Shown here: piece after piece, positions 51,926 to 62,532 of the stretch
Layout of the letters: each line of letters opens with the position of its first letter
How positions within the stretch are numbered: position 1 is the first letter of the stretch
Assembly: GCA_030734395.1 (NCBI GenBank)
Contig: JAUZTG010000020.1
Location: 186,001-250,000, forward strand
DNA from: Sarocladium kiliense
Lineage: Eukaryota; Ascomycota; Sordariomycetes; Hypocreales; Sarocladiaceae
Reading direction: 5' to 3'
DNA: 64,000 bases
Notes under the pieces: generated by a model
What the model saw: the letters and a program-made list of their open reading frames with translations, nothing else
Database searches by the model: none
What the model was told of the DNA's origin: nothing
Made by a program: the position numbers and the translations under genes

Positions 51926-53986
51926 ATGTCGCTTGTCGCCGAGTAAGTCTAATCATATAGTCCCACTGCCTGCTGCGGCTAACGGTCCGTTTCTTCAAGC
52001 CAGGTGCGTCGCCTTGACGCGTACCTTGATCGGCTTCCAGTCTTGTCCGAAGGCTCTTCTGAGGATGGTCATTCCGAGGCGGAGGAACATGGCTTTGTCG
52101 CTGCCGACGCGGCTTTCGCAGCACCCCGCATCGAACATCTACTTCGCGTCGTTCGAGCGTTGAGCACAACTTCCTCCTCAAGACCGCTTTCGTCTACCGA
52201 CCGAATTCGGTTCCTGCTCAAACACTCCGGTATCGCCTCATCCGATTCCGACTCTACGGTTACAAGGGCGGCGGCAAAGAGCCCATACGAAAATGAGATT
52301 GAGTGGCTGCTGATTAGTAAAGCCACCGTTCAGCTCTACGGCGTCATCCTCAACACCTTGCTGGACCAGATCATCCCTCTAGGCGATGATATTTGGTACT
52401 GGGACGAGGTCTTGAGTTCCTACTCTTATAGCAGCCTCTACACAGTACAGACGTCACCACTCAGGTTCTGGGCCTGGTCACAGGATGTGTACTCCGCGAG
52501 TAAGGTCCGCATGCGTTCGATTTCGTCTCTACACAGCGCCCCAGGAGAGATAGTAGACTCCACTGCGAATGGCATCTCTCACCAATGGAGTCAATTCTAC
52601 GGCATTGTTCGTGACACCATCCGGGAGCGCTCCTTCGCGAACATTCAGCGCAAAGTCCTATCTCCGATTGCCTTATGTCGGTCAGAAGCAAGAAGGAAGC
52701 AAGCACAGCTGAAGAAGCTCCGCGAGATCACGGCCAGCGGACTCGGTGTTCTCATGGACGAAGGGCTGCAGTTCGGTGTTGATGACATGGGATCGGGCAT
52801 CCATGACCATAATGACCTGAAAGGGGTAGTCGAGCGCAGTATTGCATTGATGGACATGGTCCTGAATGAGGTCGGCACTCTGGATGTCAGCATCGGTGAT
52901 TTCGAAGATAAGGTCTTCGCAGGCGTCGAGGAAGATCCTGAGTTGTCCGTTCACATCGACGACGCGACTACAGCCAACCGACCCGCGATGCTTGCCCGTC
53001 GACTTCTACAGACTATTGACAGGACGCTCCCGAATCATCTGAACACAATGCAGAGCTTGGCTAAAGAGAACGGTCGGCCACCGGCAATTGTGCGCTACTG
53101 GCTGCCTGGAGTAGTTGGCGTGCTGTCGTCAACCACAGTCCTCCGCATTCTGGTAAACCGCAAGGCGGAGATCATTGAATGGATCACGGACTTTGGCGTC
53201 ACGGTGCGCGACTTCTGGTTTAACTGGGTCGTCGAGCCTTCTAGGAAGGTTGTGCAGACAATCCGTCACGATGAGACCAGCGAGATTGCGATCATGAGCA
53301 GAGACAGCTTGAAAGCAGACCGCGAGAGCCTCGAGCGCATGGTTGTCGACTTCGCCATGGACAAGCCTCACTTCGCCGTTGACGGTTCTTCCCTCTCTGA
53401 AGCACAAATAGCTGAGATCCGCAGCAAGGTTGCGGAGGGAGATGTCACGCCTGTTCTGCGAGCCTTTGAGAAGGATCTCCGTAGTCCCTTCATGGGGGCT
53501 GTCCGTGGTGATCTTGTCCGGTCTCTCCTGATTCAAGTTCAAAAGACAAAGGTCGACCTGGAGGTTGCGATGACTGGCATTGACTCACTTCTCAAGTCTC
53601 AAGAACTTGTCTTCGGCTTTGTAGGTCTCACACCTGGTGTCCTGGTTAGTATTGGCGCCTGGAGATACCTACGCACCGTTCTTGGTGGACGATCCGGCCA
53701 GCGTCAGAGCCGCACGGCCGGTCGCGCCGTACGCGTGTTGCGCAATGTTGATCGCATCCTCTCAGAGGCGCATCCGACGGAGAGCAATGTTCTCTCGTAC
53801 AAGGACCATGGTCTGCTCCTTTGCGAGGTGCATGTACTGAGGGGCCTCGCCTTGAAGCTTCTTCCACGCGAGGTGGAGCGGGAGTTCCTGGAGGACTTGG
53901 ATGATCTGGCGAACATCAAGGGGATTCAGGTCCAGGCTCGGGCATTGAGGAGGATTAGGTGGGCATATGCGAGGTGGCTTAGATAG
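51926..53986 (+). CDS. NCA2: Mitochondrial Nca2-family protein
   Basis: Mitochondrial membrane protein; in yeast Nca2 influences expression of the mitochondrial ATP synthase genes ATP6/ATP8. CDS: join(51926..51942,52000..53986), 667 residues. The first exon gives MSLVA, and a 57-nt intron with a GCTAAC branch and TTCAAG acceptor joins it to DQVRRLDAYLDRL. Conserved parts include DDIWYWDEVLSSY, a hydrophobic span near 365-385 (YWLPGVVGVLSSTTVLRILV), SLLKSQELVFGFVGLTPGVLV near 530 and a long C-terminal helical block with KDHGLLLCEVHVLR. The two hydrophobic segments fit a two-span inner-membrane protein. Nothing odd in structure. Confidence 0.92.
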
Positions 53987-54324
53987 ATGACGAGCCGAAT
54001 ATGGGACTGGGCTAAGGCGAAATATGTATTCTCATCATTTTCATGGTCTGGGAACAGGTGTACAAAAGGCCATCGCGTTACAAGGGACGAGAACGAGGCG
54101 GCACTGTGGTCATAAGTCAACAAAGAACACTCATATGATCAGCAAGTATATTTCATTGTGACCATTTCCATGAAATGAAGCAACATTGCCATTCCATGTT
54201 CAATCCACTCGCGTTACAGACTCTCTGCCGAAAGTCTCTGGTAGTACAGGTCGATGATGATACAGCAACTTCAGATCTTACACGCCATTGTTTGACCTAA
54301 CCTCCCACTCCTTCATAAGAGAGA
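53987..54324. other. Convergent intergenic region, NCA2 and SNF2-RING 3' ends
   Basis: 338 bp, presumably 3' UTRs. No coding signal recognised. Confidence 0.55.
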
Positions 54325-57300
54325 TCAAGAAAGCAACTTCAAAACATCCCCCATCCGCGACTCCTTCGCCTTCTTCCTCTTCCCATCCTGCTCCTGGAAA
54401 GCCTTGCTCACCAACGCCCTCTTCTCATACTGAATATCCAACACCCTCTCCTCGACTGTGTTCTCCATCACCAGACGCCAAACAGTCGTCTCCCGAGTCT
54501 GACCCAGGCGATGGACACGATCGACTGCTTGGTCCTCGATGGCGGGAGCCCACCAGCTGTCGGAGAGGATGACGGTGTCTGCGGAGACGAGGTTGAGACC
54601 TACACCGCAGACGGCGAGGCTGGCAAGCATCACGCGGGTTGATGGATCGTTGTCGAGGGCGTGGATAGCGCGGTCGCGGGCTGGGGCGTTCATTTTGCCG
54701 TCGATTCGCGTGTGAGTGATATCGGCCGCTTTGAGCTGATTCTGAATGATGTTGAGGAAGGACGTCCATTGAGAAAATATGATGACCTTGGAGCCGGGAT
54801 TTTTCAGTGTTGCTTTGAGAATTTGAAGCATTGCCTCCGTCTTTGAACTCTGTGTCTCCACGTCGAAGTTCTCATCGTCGTACCCTTCAGGCTGGCCCTC
54901 CAGTAGCGATTCTTCTGTCAACTGGTTCCTACACATTGGACACTTTCCCTGAATGTTGATGGTCTGGCTGATGCAAGGTCGACAGAAAGCATGCTTGCAG
55001 TTTGTGATGACGGGAGTCTTAGGCACCTCGTAACAGATGGCGCATTCCTCTTGAGACTCAATGTACAATCGAAGGAGGTCCTGCAGCAGCTTCCGATTCT
55101 TGTCGTTGAGGACCACCACGTCCTGTTCCTCAAGTAGACTCAATAGATCATCGATCCGATCCTTGCAGAGGGTCCAGTGATTGCATCTAGGTAGATCAGC
55201 ACGCCTATCGCAGTATGGTCGTAAGGGCCAGAGACTCACGTTTGCCTGAGTCGTAGCAAGCGCTCCAATACGCTTTGGAACCGCCCTCTTTGGTTTGTTT
55301 TTTATTTGGCTTGATACTCCTCAAGAGCACCACGAGCTTCGGACCTAATGACAAGTCAGCATCATGCTCTGCTAATGCAAATGGGGCTAACATACAGCAG
55401 CACATCATATTTCATCTTCTCGTCGGGTCGGAAAGCGATACGATGGAGGTACTCCTTCTTCTCGGGGAGCTTCAGGTCGACGAATTTCATCTGCTTGTGC
55501 CGGCGCAGACATATATCTTGCATCAGCGCTCTCAGTAGACCTTTTGCATTATGTGATCCTGAAGCGAGGGGCCGGGTGATTTTCGCGTTGAAAACCTCCG
55601 CCTGTTCAATGCCACCAGTAATGCGCAAGAACTTGATCATTGAGTGCAAGTCCTTCACAGAGTTGACGCTGAACGTATTAGCTCGTGTTCCTGGATGGGA
55701 TGAGAGGATACATACATCGGAGTGCCAGACAATACCCAGCGTGACTGAGCCTTGAGCTCACAAGCGGCCGAGGCGAGCTTCGTTTGTGCATTGCGGATGA
55801 TGTGACCCTCGTCGAGCACAACTCTCCGCCAATTTGTCTCGGGTGCCAAAAGCACCTTTTCAACACCTTTCTCCATCTCGCGCGCGAGTTTGCCGTAGCT
55901 TGTCACCACGATGTCGTACTTCATGAGCTGAGCAGGGGTGGCCTTCGTCGTTCCATGGTAAATCAGAACCTTCGGGGCGTGCTCGGTTTTGACATGCCTC
56001 TGGGCTTGCTGTCCCCAATTGCTCATGACGCTAACTGGTGCAACAATCAATGTAGCACCTGGACCGCCTGTCAAGACCAGGCTGATGATTTGCAAAGTCT
56101 TTCCCAGGCCCATATCGTCTGCTAGGATGCCACCAGACAATAGTTGTGGTGGTGCTGTGCAGACAAAGTCGGATGCGATATTGCGGTACTTGCCGCGAGG
56201 GTCGCGCTTCCAAAGTTGGACGATATCGTCTGATCCTGGGATGGGAAATTCGGGGTTCTCCTTCGATTTCATCCAAGCAAGACCCTATCTTATATCAGCT
56301 TCATTATGGAGCACGTAGAGTACTGGTGGGCTTACCCGAAGCTGGTATGGCAGCAAAGTGGACGCAAGTTGCTCTGGTTGTGCAGCCTTCGGCATCTTTT
56401 CGAGCTCAGCCTCGCCGAAAGCCAAAGTTCTGATGACATCACCATCTCTGACTCCCTGTAGTACCTGGCTAACTTCAAGAATGTTCTCCATTGCCGCTGG
56501 GTCAGGTTCAGCCTGGAAGACGGGCCCAGAGCCCAGGCCAACGGTCGATCCGCCATTCCTCAGGCCAGTCAGCTTGCGCCGAGTCACAGCTTCAGTTCTA
56601 GTTTGCTTGAGCTCGGTTGCTTTGACCAACTTGTCCTTCTTGAGGTTTCCCTCAATCCGAGCGCGCTCTGTTGCGTCACTTGGACCAAAGAACGAGAGCA
56701 TCACCGGGCAGTCGTAGAAGCCCTTGTCCCCAGCAAGCATCGCCTCGACAGTGATATCCCCACGGTCCTTTGTCAACAGTTAGTGAAATTCACGGTTATA
56801 CTCAAAGTGTCCCAATGACTCACTAAGTACGGAGAGAGCTTCTGCACGAGGTTTCTCGGTAGGTGGCCTATCTGGTGGCCAACCACGTTGTCCACTCGAA
56901 TGGCATTTGAATCGTACTGTATGATGCATCAGAAGCCTTAACCAGTTCATGGGGAAATTCGGTTACCAACCTGGTTTTGGGGCTCGCGATTGCACAGCGC
57001 CACCTCGCCTGGAGTGACGAAGCCATTGTAATAGCGAATGCCAACGATTTTGTTGGCTGAAGTATGATCAGCCTCTTTGATACCGTCAAGATCAGATCTC
57101 GGGGTTTTCTCTTACTCAAGGTGCCGTATAGTTCCTTCTCGGGGCCGTCTGGCTCTTGAGTCAGGATCAATACCTCAGAGTCATCGACTGACGCCTCCGA
57201 GAAGTGAGTCTGGGACCCATTCCTGGACGCAGACAGCTGGCTCGAACCAGCAGGTGTGCTTCTCTGTGATGCGGTATTCGATGAGGAAGCCTGGCGTTTC

Positions 57301-57362
57301 CTCGGAGGGCTGTTGTCGCCTGTGAGGTCAATGTACCTCTGGTCACGCTTCTTGCCAGCCAT
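54325..57362 (-). pseudogene. HIRAN-SNF2-RING helicase (HLTF/Rad5-like) with in-frame stop
   Basis: Relative of HLTF/Rad5, which remodel stalled forks and ubiquitinate PCNA. Exons: complement(join(54325..55186,55240..55344,55396..55668,55716..56284,56336..56767,56824..56916,56971..57056,57116..57362)), 889 codons. HIRAN spans about 84-145 (GIRYYNGFVTPGE; YDSNAIRVDN), Walker A is in ADDMGLGKT near 345 and the DEGH box near 430. A C3HC4 RING starts at about 650 (CAICYE...CKHAFCRPCI...CPMC), followed by helicase motifs V-VI (CGVGLNLVSAD, DRVHRLGQT). Codon 581 is TAA (55302-55304), between EEYQAK and the FQSVLERLLRLRQTCNHW block. Both sides are in the same frame, so one base change would explain it. 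Truncation would remove RING and the second helicase lobe. An alternative intron that skips the stop, strain-specific loss, or base error are all possible. The family call is secure, functionality is not. Confidence 0.75.
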
Positions 57363-58691
57363 GACGGCCAGACTTTGTGATCCGGGGTCGGTGATCCGGG
57401 GATGGAAAAAGGCGCTTCACTGGTTGCCTTCTCACGTCAAACCAGAATATTAGAGTGGTCAAATCATCATTCAAAAGCTGTCCTGGCTTTGAGAAACTCG
57501 ATTTGAAATGGAAAATGGCATCATAAGCCAGGGTTTAATGCTTGTAACGCTTTGGATGTGCTTCGGTACCTGAGCCGTTGCCATGATCGCGCCTTGCCTC
57601 ATCGGGTAGTTGGTGGTCGTTACATCAGCCATGTGCGGGTGACAGCAGCAGCTGGCCAGCAGACCATGATAGATCAAGCCATATCTTGCTTCGAGCCTCT
57701 GACAAGTGGATCGAATGCCTCAGGCTTCCGCAATTTGGATTTTTACCTACGCAAATACTGGTAGAACCTCGCAGCTATCGTGGGATTCCCAAGCTCACAT
57801 ACTTGGAGATTCAACTCGTGATATCTGAATCGAGATTACTCATGAAGTCTGTGACTCAAATACCGACCCTCCAAAGAACAGTATAATTAGAGAAAGAGAT
57901 AACTAGCAAAATAGTATCATTCCCTCCGCACGTGCAAAGCCACGTTCTCGCTCCTGAAACGTAATCGCCATTCCCGTGCGCTCCCGCACGCCCAGCTCAA
58001 GGGGGACCATCGGCGTTCCAAATCGCCGACCTCCGACTCGCCCAAAGCACAACCACCGACCGCCGACGTCGCGCCAAACTTTCCCACAAACAACGCCCAT
58101 CCCTCAATCCGAATCCAATCTATGATCTGTGCCAGACCAGATCTGTTTCCACTTCGGGGCACTTGTGCCTTAGGCTGCTTATCCTCCGTCGTGTTTTTTC
58201 CATCCTTGGAGCAGATCGCATGCCGTCTGTCTCCTGAAAGTCCGCTAGGCTTTGGTAAACACCGACCCCTCCCACCCCGGGAAGCGGCATTCGCACATCG
58301 TAAATGCATGACGTTGAGAGGTTGCCTCCTGATCTGATAGCCGCGATCCCGGGATTCGCATCATATTCATTTCCTGATTGGATATCCCCAGCTTACACCG
58401 TGCGGGCCTTTGAAATGCCCGCCGCGTAGTTCGGTGTTAATGCTTGGCGCGGCTCCGTGGCCAGAGCTCGAAGCGTTAATGAGAATCATAGTCCGCTTCG
58501 TGCTTTTCTCCCGGCCCCTCATGCTTAAATTGTTATCCACTAGGGACAAGATATATGAATGTGTCTCAAGGCCTAGCCCTTTCGATCTTGCCTTCTCTTC
58601 ATCCTCAACATTCCACCTCTTCCCAGCTTGAGGAAGCAACAGATCTCCAGCTGTACACCACAACCCCTTTGTCATTCTCAACAACTTCATC
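57363..58691. promoter_or_regulatory. Head-to-head region, SNF2-RING and DUF3112 genes
   Basis: 1.33 kb with both promoters. Open frames up to 130 residues overlap on opposite strands and are not family-like. Confidence 0.5.
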
Positions 58692-59803
58692 ATGTCAGCC
58701 TCAATGTCGCAGAACCCTCCGGTACGTCTCAAATCCATGATGCTTGTGTTGCGTTCCGGTGACTAACTATGGTTTCCCAGGGGCCACCATACGCTCCTCA
58801 CTTCGCTTCCCTCGGCGGCCGTCCATCAGTCGTCCCCGATGTCCCCATCTCCGCCGTCCTCCTTCCATTATACATCACAGGGGCCGTTCTGAACATGTAC
58901 ATTCTCCAAACGAACCTTCGTCGCGGTCACAAATTCATCATATCCGGTGCCGTCTTCGGCTTCTGCATGACCAGGATAACAGCACTGATCATGAGAATCG
59001 TCTGGAGCAATTATGCCGACAACGTCAAGATCGCGATTGCTACCAATGTCTTCACCAATGCAGGCGTCATCATATTCTTCGTCGTTAATGTCATACTTGC
59101 CCAAAGGATCTTGAGGGCTCATCACCCGGAGTTTGGCTGGCGCAAGGAGCTGAAGTTCCCCTTCATCTTCATCTACTTCAGCTTCTTCGCCAGTCTCGTC
59201 TTGCTTATTACCAGCATCGTCTACACCAGCTTTACCCTCGATCAAGACCTCATCTCTCAACTCCGCGAGATTCGCCTCTTCGCGAGCACATACCTCGCCG
59301 TCCTCACCTTTATCCCTATCCCGATCGTTCTCGGAGCCATCCTCGTTCCGCACTCCAAGCCAATCGACCACTTCGGCAAGAAGGGCACCATGCGCACCAA
59401 AGTCATCCTCGTCCTCTTCACTGCCACGCTACTCTGCATTGGCGCGACCTACCGAGCCTGCGTTGGCTACACTCGCCGGCCGCTCACCAGTCAGGGATGG
59501 TTCAACCACAAGGCAGCCTTCTACTGCTTCAACTTTGCCATCGAGCTCATTGTCCTTTACACATACACTCTCTCGCGATTTGACCTCCGGTTCCACATTC
59601 CGGATGGTAGCAGCGCTCCTGGTCACTATAGTCAGGGCGTGCCAGAAAAGAACGCAGCTATGTCTGAGCCGTACAAGCCAGAGACCGATGCTGCTGATGT
59701 TGAGAGGCGGGGTAGCACAGAGGCGGAGCGGGAGAGGAGGTGGGAGAACGAGCTTGACACCGAGCTGCCGCAGCGAGACTACGAAATGGCGGAATCCCGC
59801 TGA
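58692..59803 (+). CDS. DUF3112-family multispan membrane protein
   Basis: Fungal seven-span-like membrane protein of unknown function. CDS: join(58692..58721,58781..59803), 350 residues. The first exon gives MSASMSQNPP, and a 59-nt intron with a GACTAAC branch and TTCCCAG acceptor joins GPPYAPHF. Hydrophobic spans are visible around ISAVLLPLYITGAVLNMYIL, FIISGAVFGFCMTRITALIM, ATNVFTNAGVIIFFVVNVIL, FPFIFIYFSFFASLVLLI, LAVLTFIPIPIVLGAILV, VILVLFTATLLCIGATYRAC and AFYCFNFAIELIVLYTYTL. The C-terminal 55 residues are charged and Glu/Arg-rich, likely cytosolic. The TRITALIMRIVW motif is the family's most recognisable piece. Role unknown; a G-protein-coupled-receptor-like topology is only a resemblance. 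Confidence 0.85.
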
Positions 59804-60327
59804 TGGGAAGGAGTTGGGTTTAGAGTCATATACATTGACCGCATCAGACGGCAGATTAGGCAGGAGGGCTACAAAGTATGAGCGAGCATAAAGGGATGAT
59901 TAATATGATACCACCACTCACAATCATTTGTTCAAGCAATACCATACCATGAGACGAATAAAGTTGACCTGGAGCAGTCAGCGCTGAAGCTTACCTGGTT
60001 CTATACGTTCACATCTACAACGGACATCACATTTCGGGCCCAGAATGTCTTCATCATCTCGCATTGCCAGCTCTAAGATGCGTGTCTAGCCTCTTGTTTA
60101 TCTGCTGCTTCACACAAGATATGACCAGGAGCGTCAAGATCAAGACGATCCCTAATAGGCCCTCCGAGGCTTTTAGAGACCAGGAAAGACACTTGGACAG
60201 CAGTACGTGCAGCTGTACAAATTTGACTAATTTGAATCCGCGTGAATTCCAACAACCCGTCTCTTGTCGGCCCAGGGCAAGAGGCTGGTTTTTCGTCAAT
60301 CGTTTTCGGCTTCGAGGCGTGGCAAGT
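59804..60327. other. Convergent intergenic region, DUF3112 and PP2A 3' ends
   Basis: 524 bp, presumably both 3' UTRs. No coding signal recognised. Confidence 0.55.
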
Positions 60328-61744
60328 TTAAAGGAAGTAGTCAGGTGTCCCTGTGTCCAGTTAGTGTCAATGTTATAGATAAAGTTCACTCCTATGGGGG
60401 TAGCTTACGCCTCGAAACCATGGGCTCTCCGGCTCTCGGGCAAGGGTCAAATTGCAAGCTGTTCACAGTCAGTTTCAGTCTAGTCTCAGCTGGTAAGGGA
60501 AACCTACAAGGTGTATTTGAGATGCTCGTCGATTTCCATGATCGCGGCTTGGTTGCCGCATCTGTAGCAGTAGTTGGGGGCTGCGAGCGTCGTCAGTAAA
60601 ACCGCTACACACGCAAAAATATCACCAAGTGAAGCCTACCAGAGAAGATGGTCACGACATTACGGTCTTGAGACCAGTTGTAGCCCTCCATAACGAGCTG
60701 ATGCGCACGGGCAATCAGCGTCAAGCCGTTGTTATGGTTGAACGCCTCAGAAATGTCCTGTCCGAACGTGTAACCCGCACCACGGGGAGAAATTCCCCAG
60801 CCGCACCTGTCATCAGGGTCAGACCATAAGAGGTCGCACATTGGGCCCTCATGTGGAACCTCCTGGATGCGGTCGAGCGCTCTGATGTTGTCGAGGGTAT
60901 CAATGCTGGGAGATAGACCACCGTGAAGACAGAAGATCTGGTTGTCGATGAGGGCGGTCAAGGGAAGGTAGTCGAAGAGGTCTGTGAAGTACTTCCAGAC
61001 GTTGGCGTTGCCGTACTTTCGGAGGCATTCGTCGTAGAAGCCGTAGACTTGGGTAATCTGGCGGGATTCGTGGTTGCCACGGAGGATGGTGATGCGGGAG
61101 GGGTATCGAATCTTGAGGGCGACAAGGAGGGTGACGGTCTCAACGGAGTAGTAGCCTCGATCCACGTAGTCTCCTGGGAGGCGGTCAGTACACCGACAAA
61201 GCAGCTGAGCTATAGAACTGAGGAAACCCACCCATGAAGAGGTAGTTCGTGTCAGGGTTCGGACCACCGATCTTGAAAAGCTCCATCAGGTCATGGAATT
61301 GACCGTGGATATCACCACAGACAGTGACGGGGCATTTCTGCGGGGCATCAGCAAGGCAAGCTCCAGGCAAGGAAGAACGGTCGGACTCACCACTGGCTGG
61401 ACATTAGACTCTTCTTGAAGAACTTCGCGTGCCTATTTTTCTCTATCAGCATCTCTGCTTCACGTTCTGGTGCGAAAAACTCGTCGTGCGCGCTTCATGA
61501 AGTTAAGGGAGGTAGGTCATGAGTACTCCTCTAGCACGTGCTTCATTTGACGCGACATCAATCGAGAGCTTCGGATCATCGAACGCACCTTGTCGCAAAG
61601 CCTCTGTACATCGCTCTCAGCCAGTTGCTTGCAGCTCATCAAGCTCTCAATCCAGCCATCAAGGGTGCCGATGGTGGCAGGCTCTGTCTGGACAGGCGAG
61701 ACATCTGCCGGTGCCCGACTGACATCCTCCATGTTTGTATCCAT
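60328..61744 (-). CDS. PPH21: Protein phosphatase 2A catalytic subunit
   Basis: Serine/threonine phosphatase catalytic subunit. CDS: complement(join(60328..60350,60409..60458,60508..60580,60640..61173,61232..61337,61391..61432,61589..61744)), 327 residues. Metal-binding and catalytic motifs are present: CGDIHGQFHDL, GDYVDRGYYSVET, LRGNHESRQ, then SDPDDRCGW and ARAHQLVMEGY. Splicing restores APNYCYRCGN and LKYTFLQFDP, and the last exon gives TPDYFL, the C-terminal methylation motif that separates PP2A from PP4/PP6-type enzymes. Compared with animal PP2A it has about 20 extra N-terminal residues (MDTNMEDVSRAPADVSPVQT), as in some fungal copies. Six introns of 49-156 nt. Confidence 0.94.
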
Positions 61745-62532
61745 GACGGGCCTGTGATACCTCTCTTTCTCCTTCTAGTGATACGTTTGAAATTCAGGAG
61801 ACGGAACGAACACGCTGCTCTACGCTCGCGCGGGTCGCTGGGTGGATGACGGTGGTGATCACGACACAAGGGATAGGATGTCGCTTTTTGCGGTCGGGTC
61901 GCGGTCGGAAGCGGTGGGGTAATGGTTGCCCTGGAGGAAGAGGATCAAGAGGCTTGCAGAGAATTCGATGGTGACGGAGGGAATGTCGGAAAAGTCAAGG
62001 ACAGTCGCTGGATGGGCGTTGGGCGACTGTGCTGTGGCGGCGAGAGGGGGCACAAAGGGTTGTGATGAGGATGGTGATGGTGATTGATGGGGGGGCAAGA
62101 TCGGAGTGTGGATGGAGGTGGTGGTCCAAGCTGCCAGAACGACCTCAGGGAGCTGGGGAGCAGCGTCAGTTCACTGGGCAAGGCAGGCAGTGAGCGAGGT
62201 GTTGTTTCGGGGTGGGGGGCCCTCGATCGCTGAGATTAGAGCCAACGCCACCGCTAGCAACAATAACAGCTACTCGTAAGATTGCAGGGCACTGGATTGT
62301 GACAGAAAACATTGGGTGCATTCTGCTTCATCGATGAACGGAATCTAGGTTTCCTGTTACTGACATGTGGTATTTTGCTACCTCAATTGATGGTGATCAT
62401 CTGGGGAGAACTATCCAGGTGTATCTCTGCATCTCACGCGTCAGCGACCATTGCTGTCGAGTCCATCTGCTCGAAATGTGTATGCTTTGCTCCTACGTCT
62501 CATGTCGTTGTTGTTCTATCCCTCTCCAAGGC
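61745..62532. promoter_or_regulatory. PP2A upstream region / EXO84 3' flank
   Basis: 788 bp between two minus-strand genes. The left part is G-rich on the plus strand (leader of the phosphatase gene). No coding signal recognised. Confidence 0.5.
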
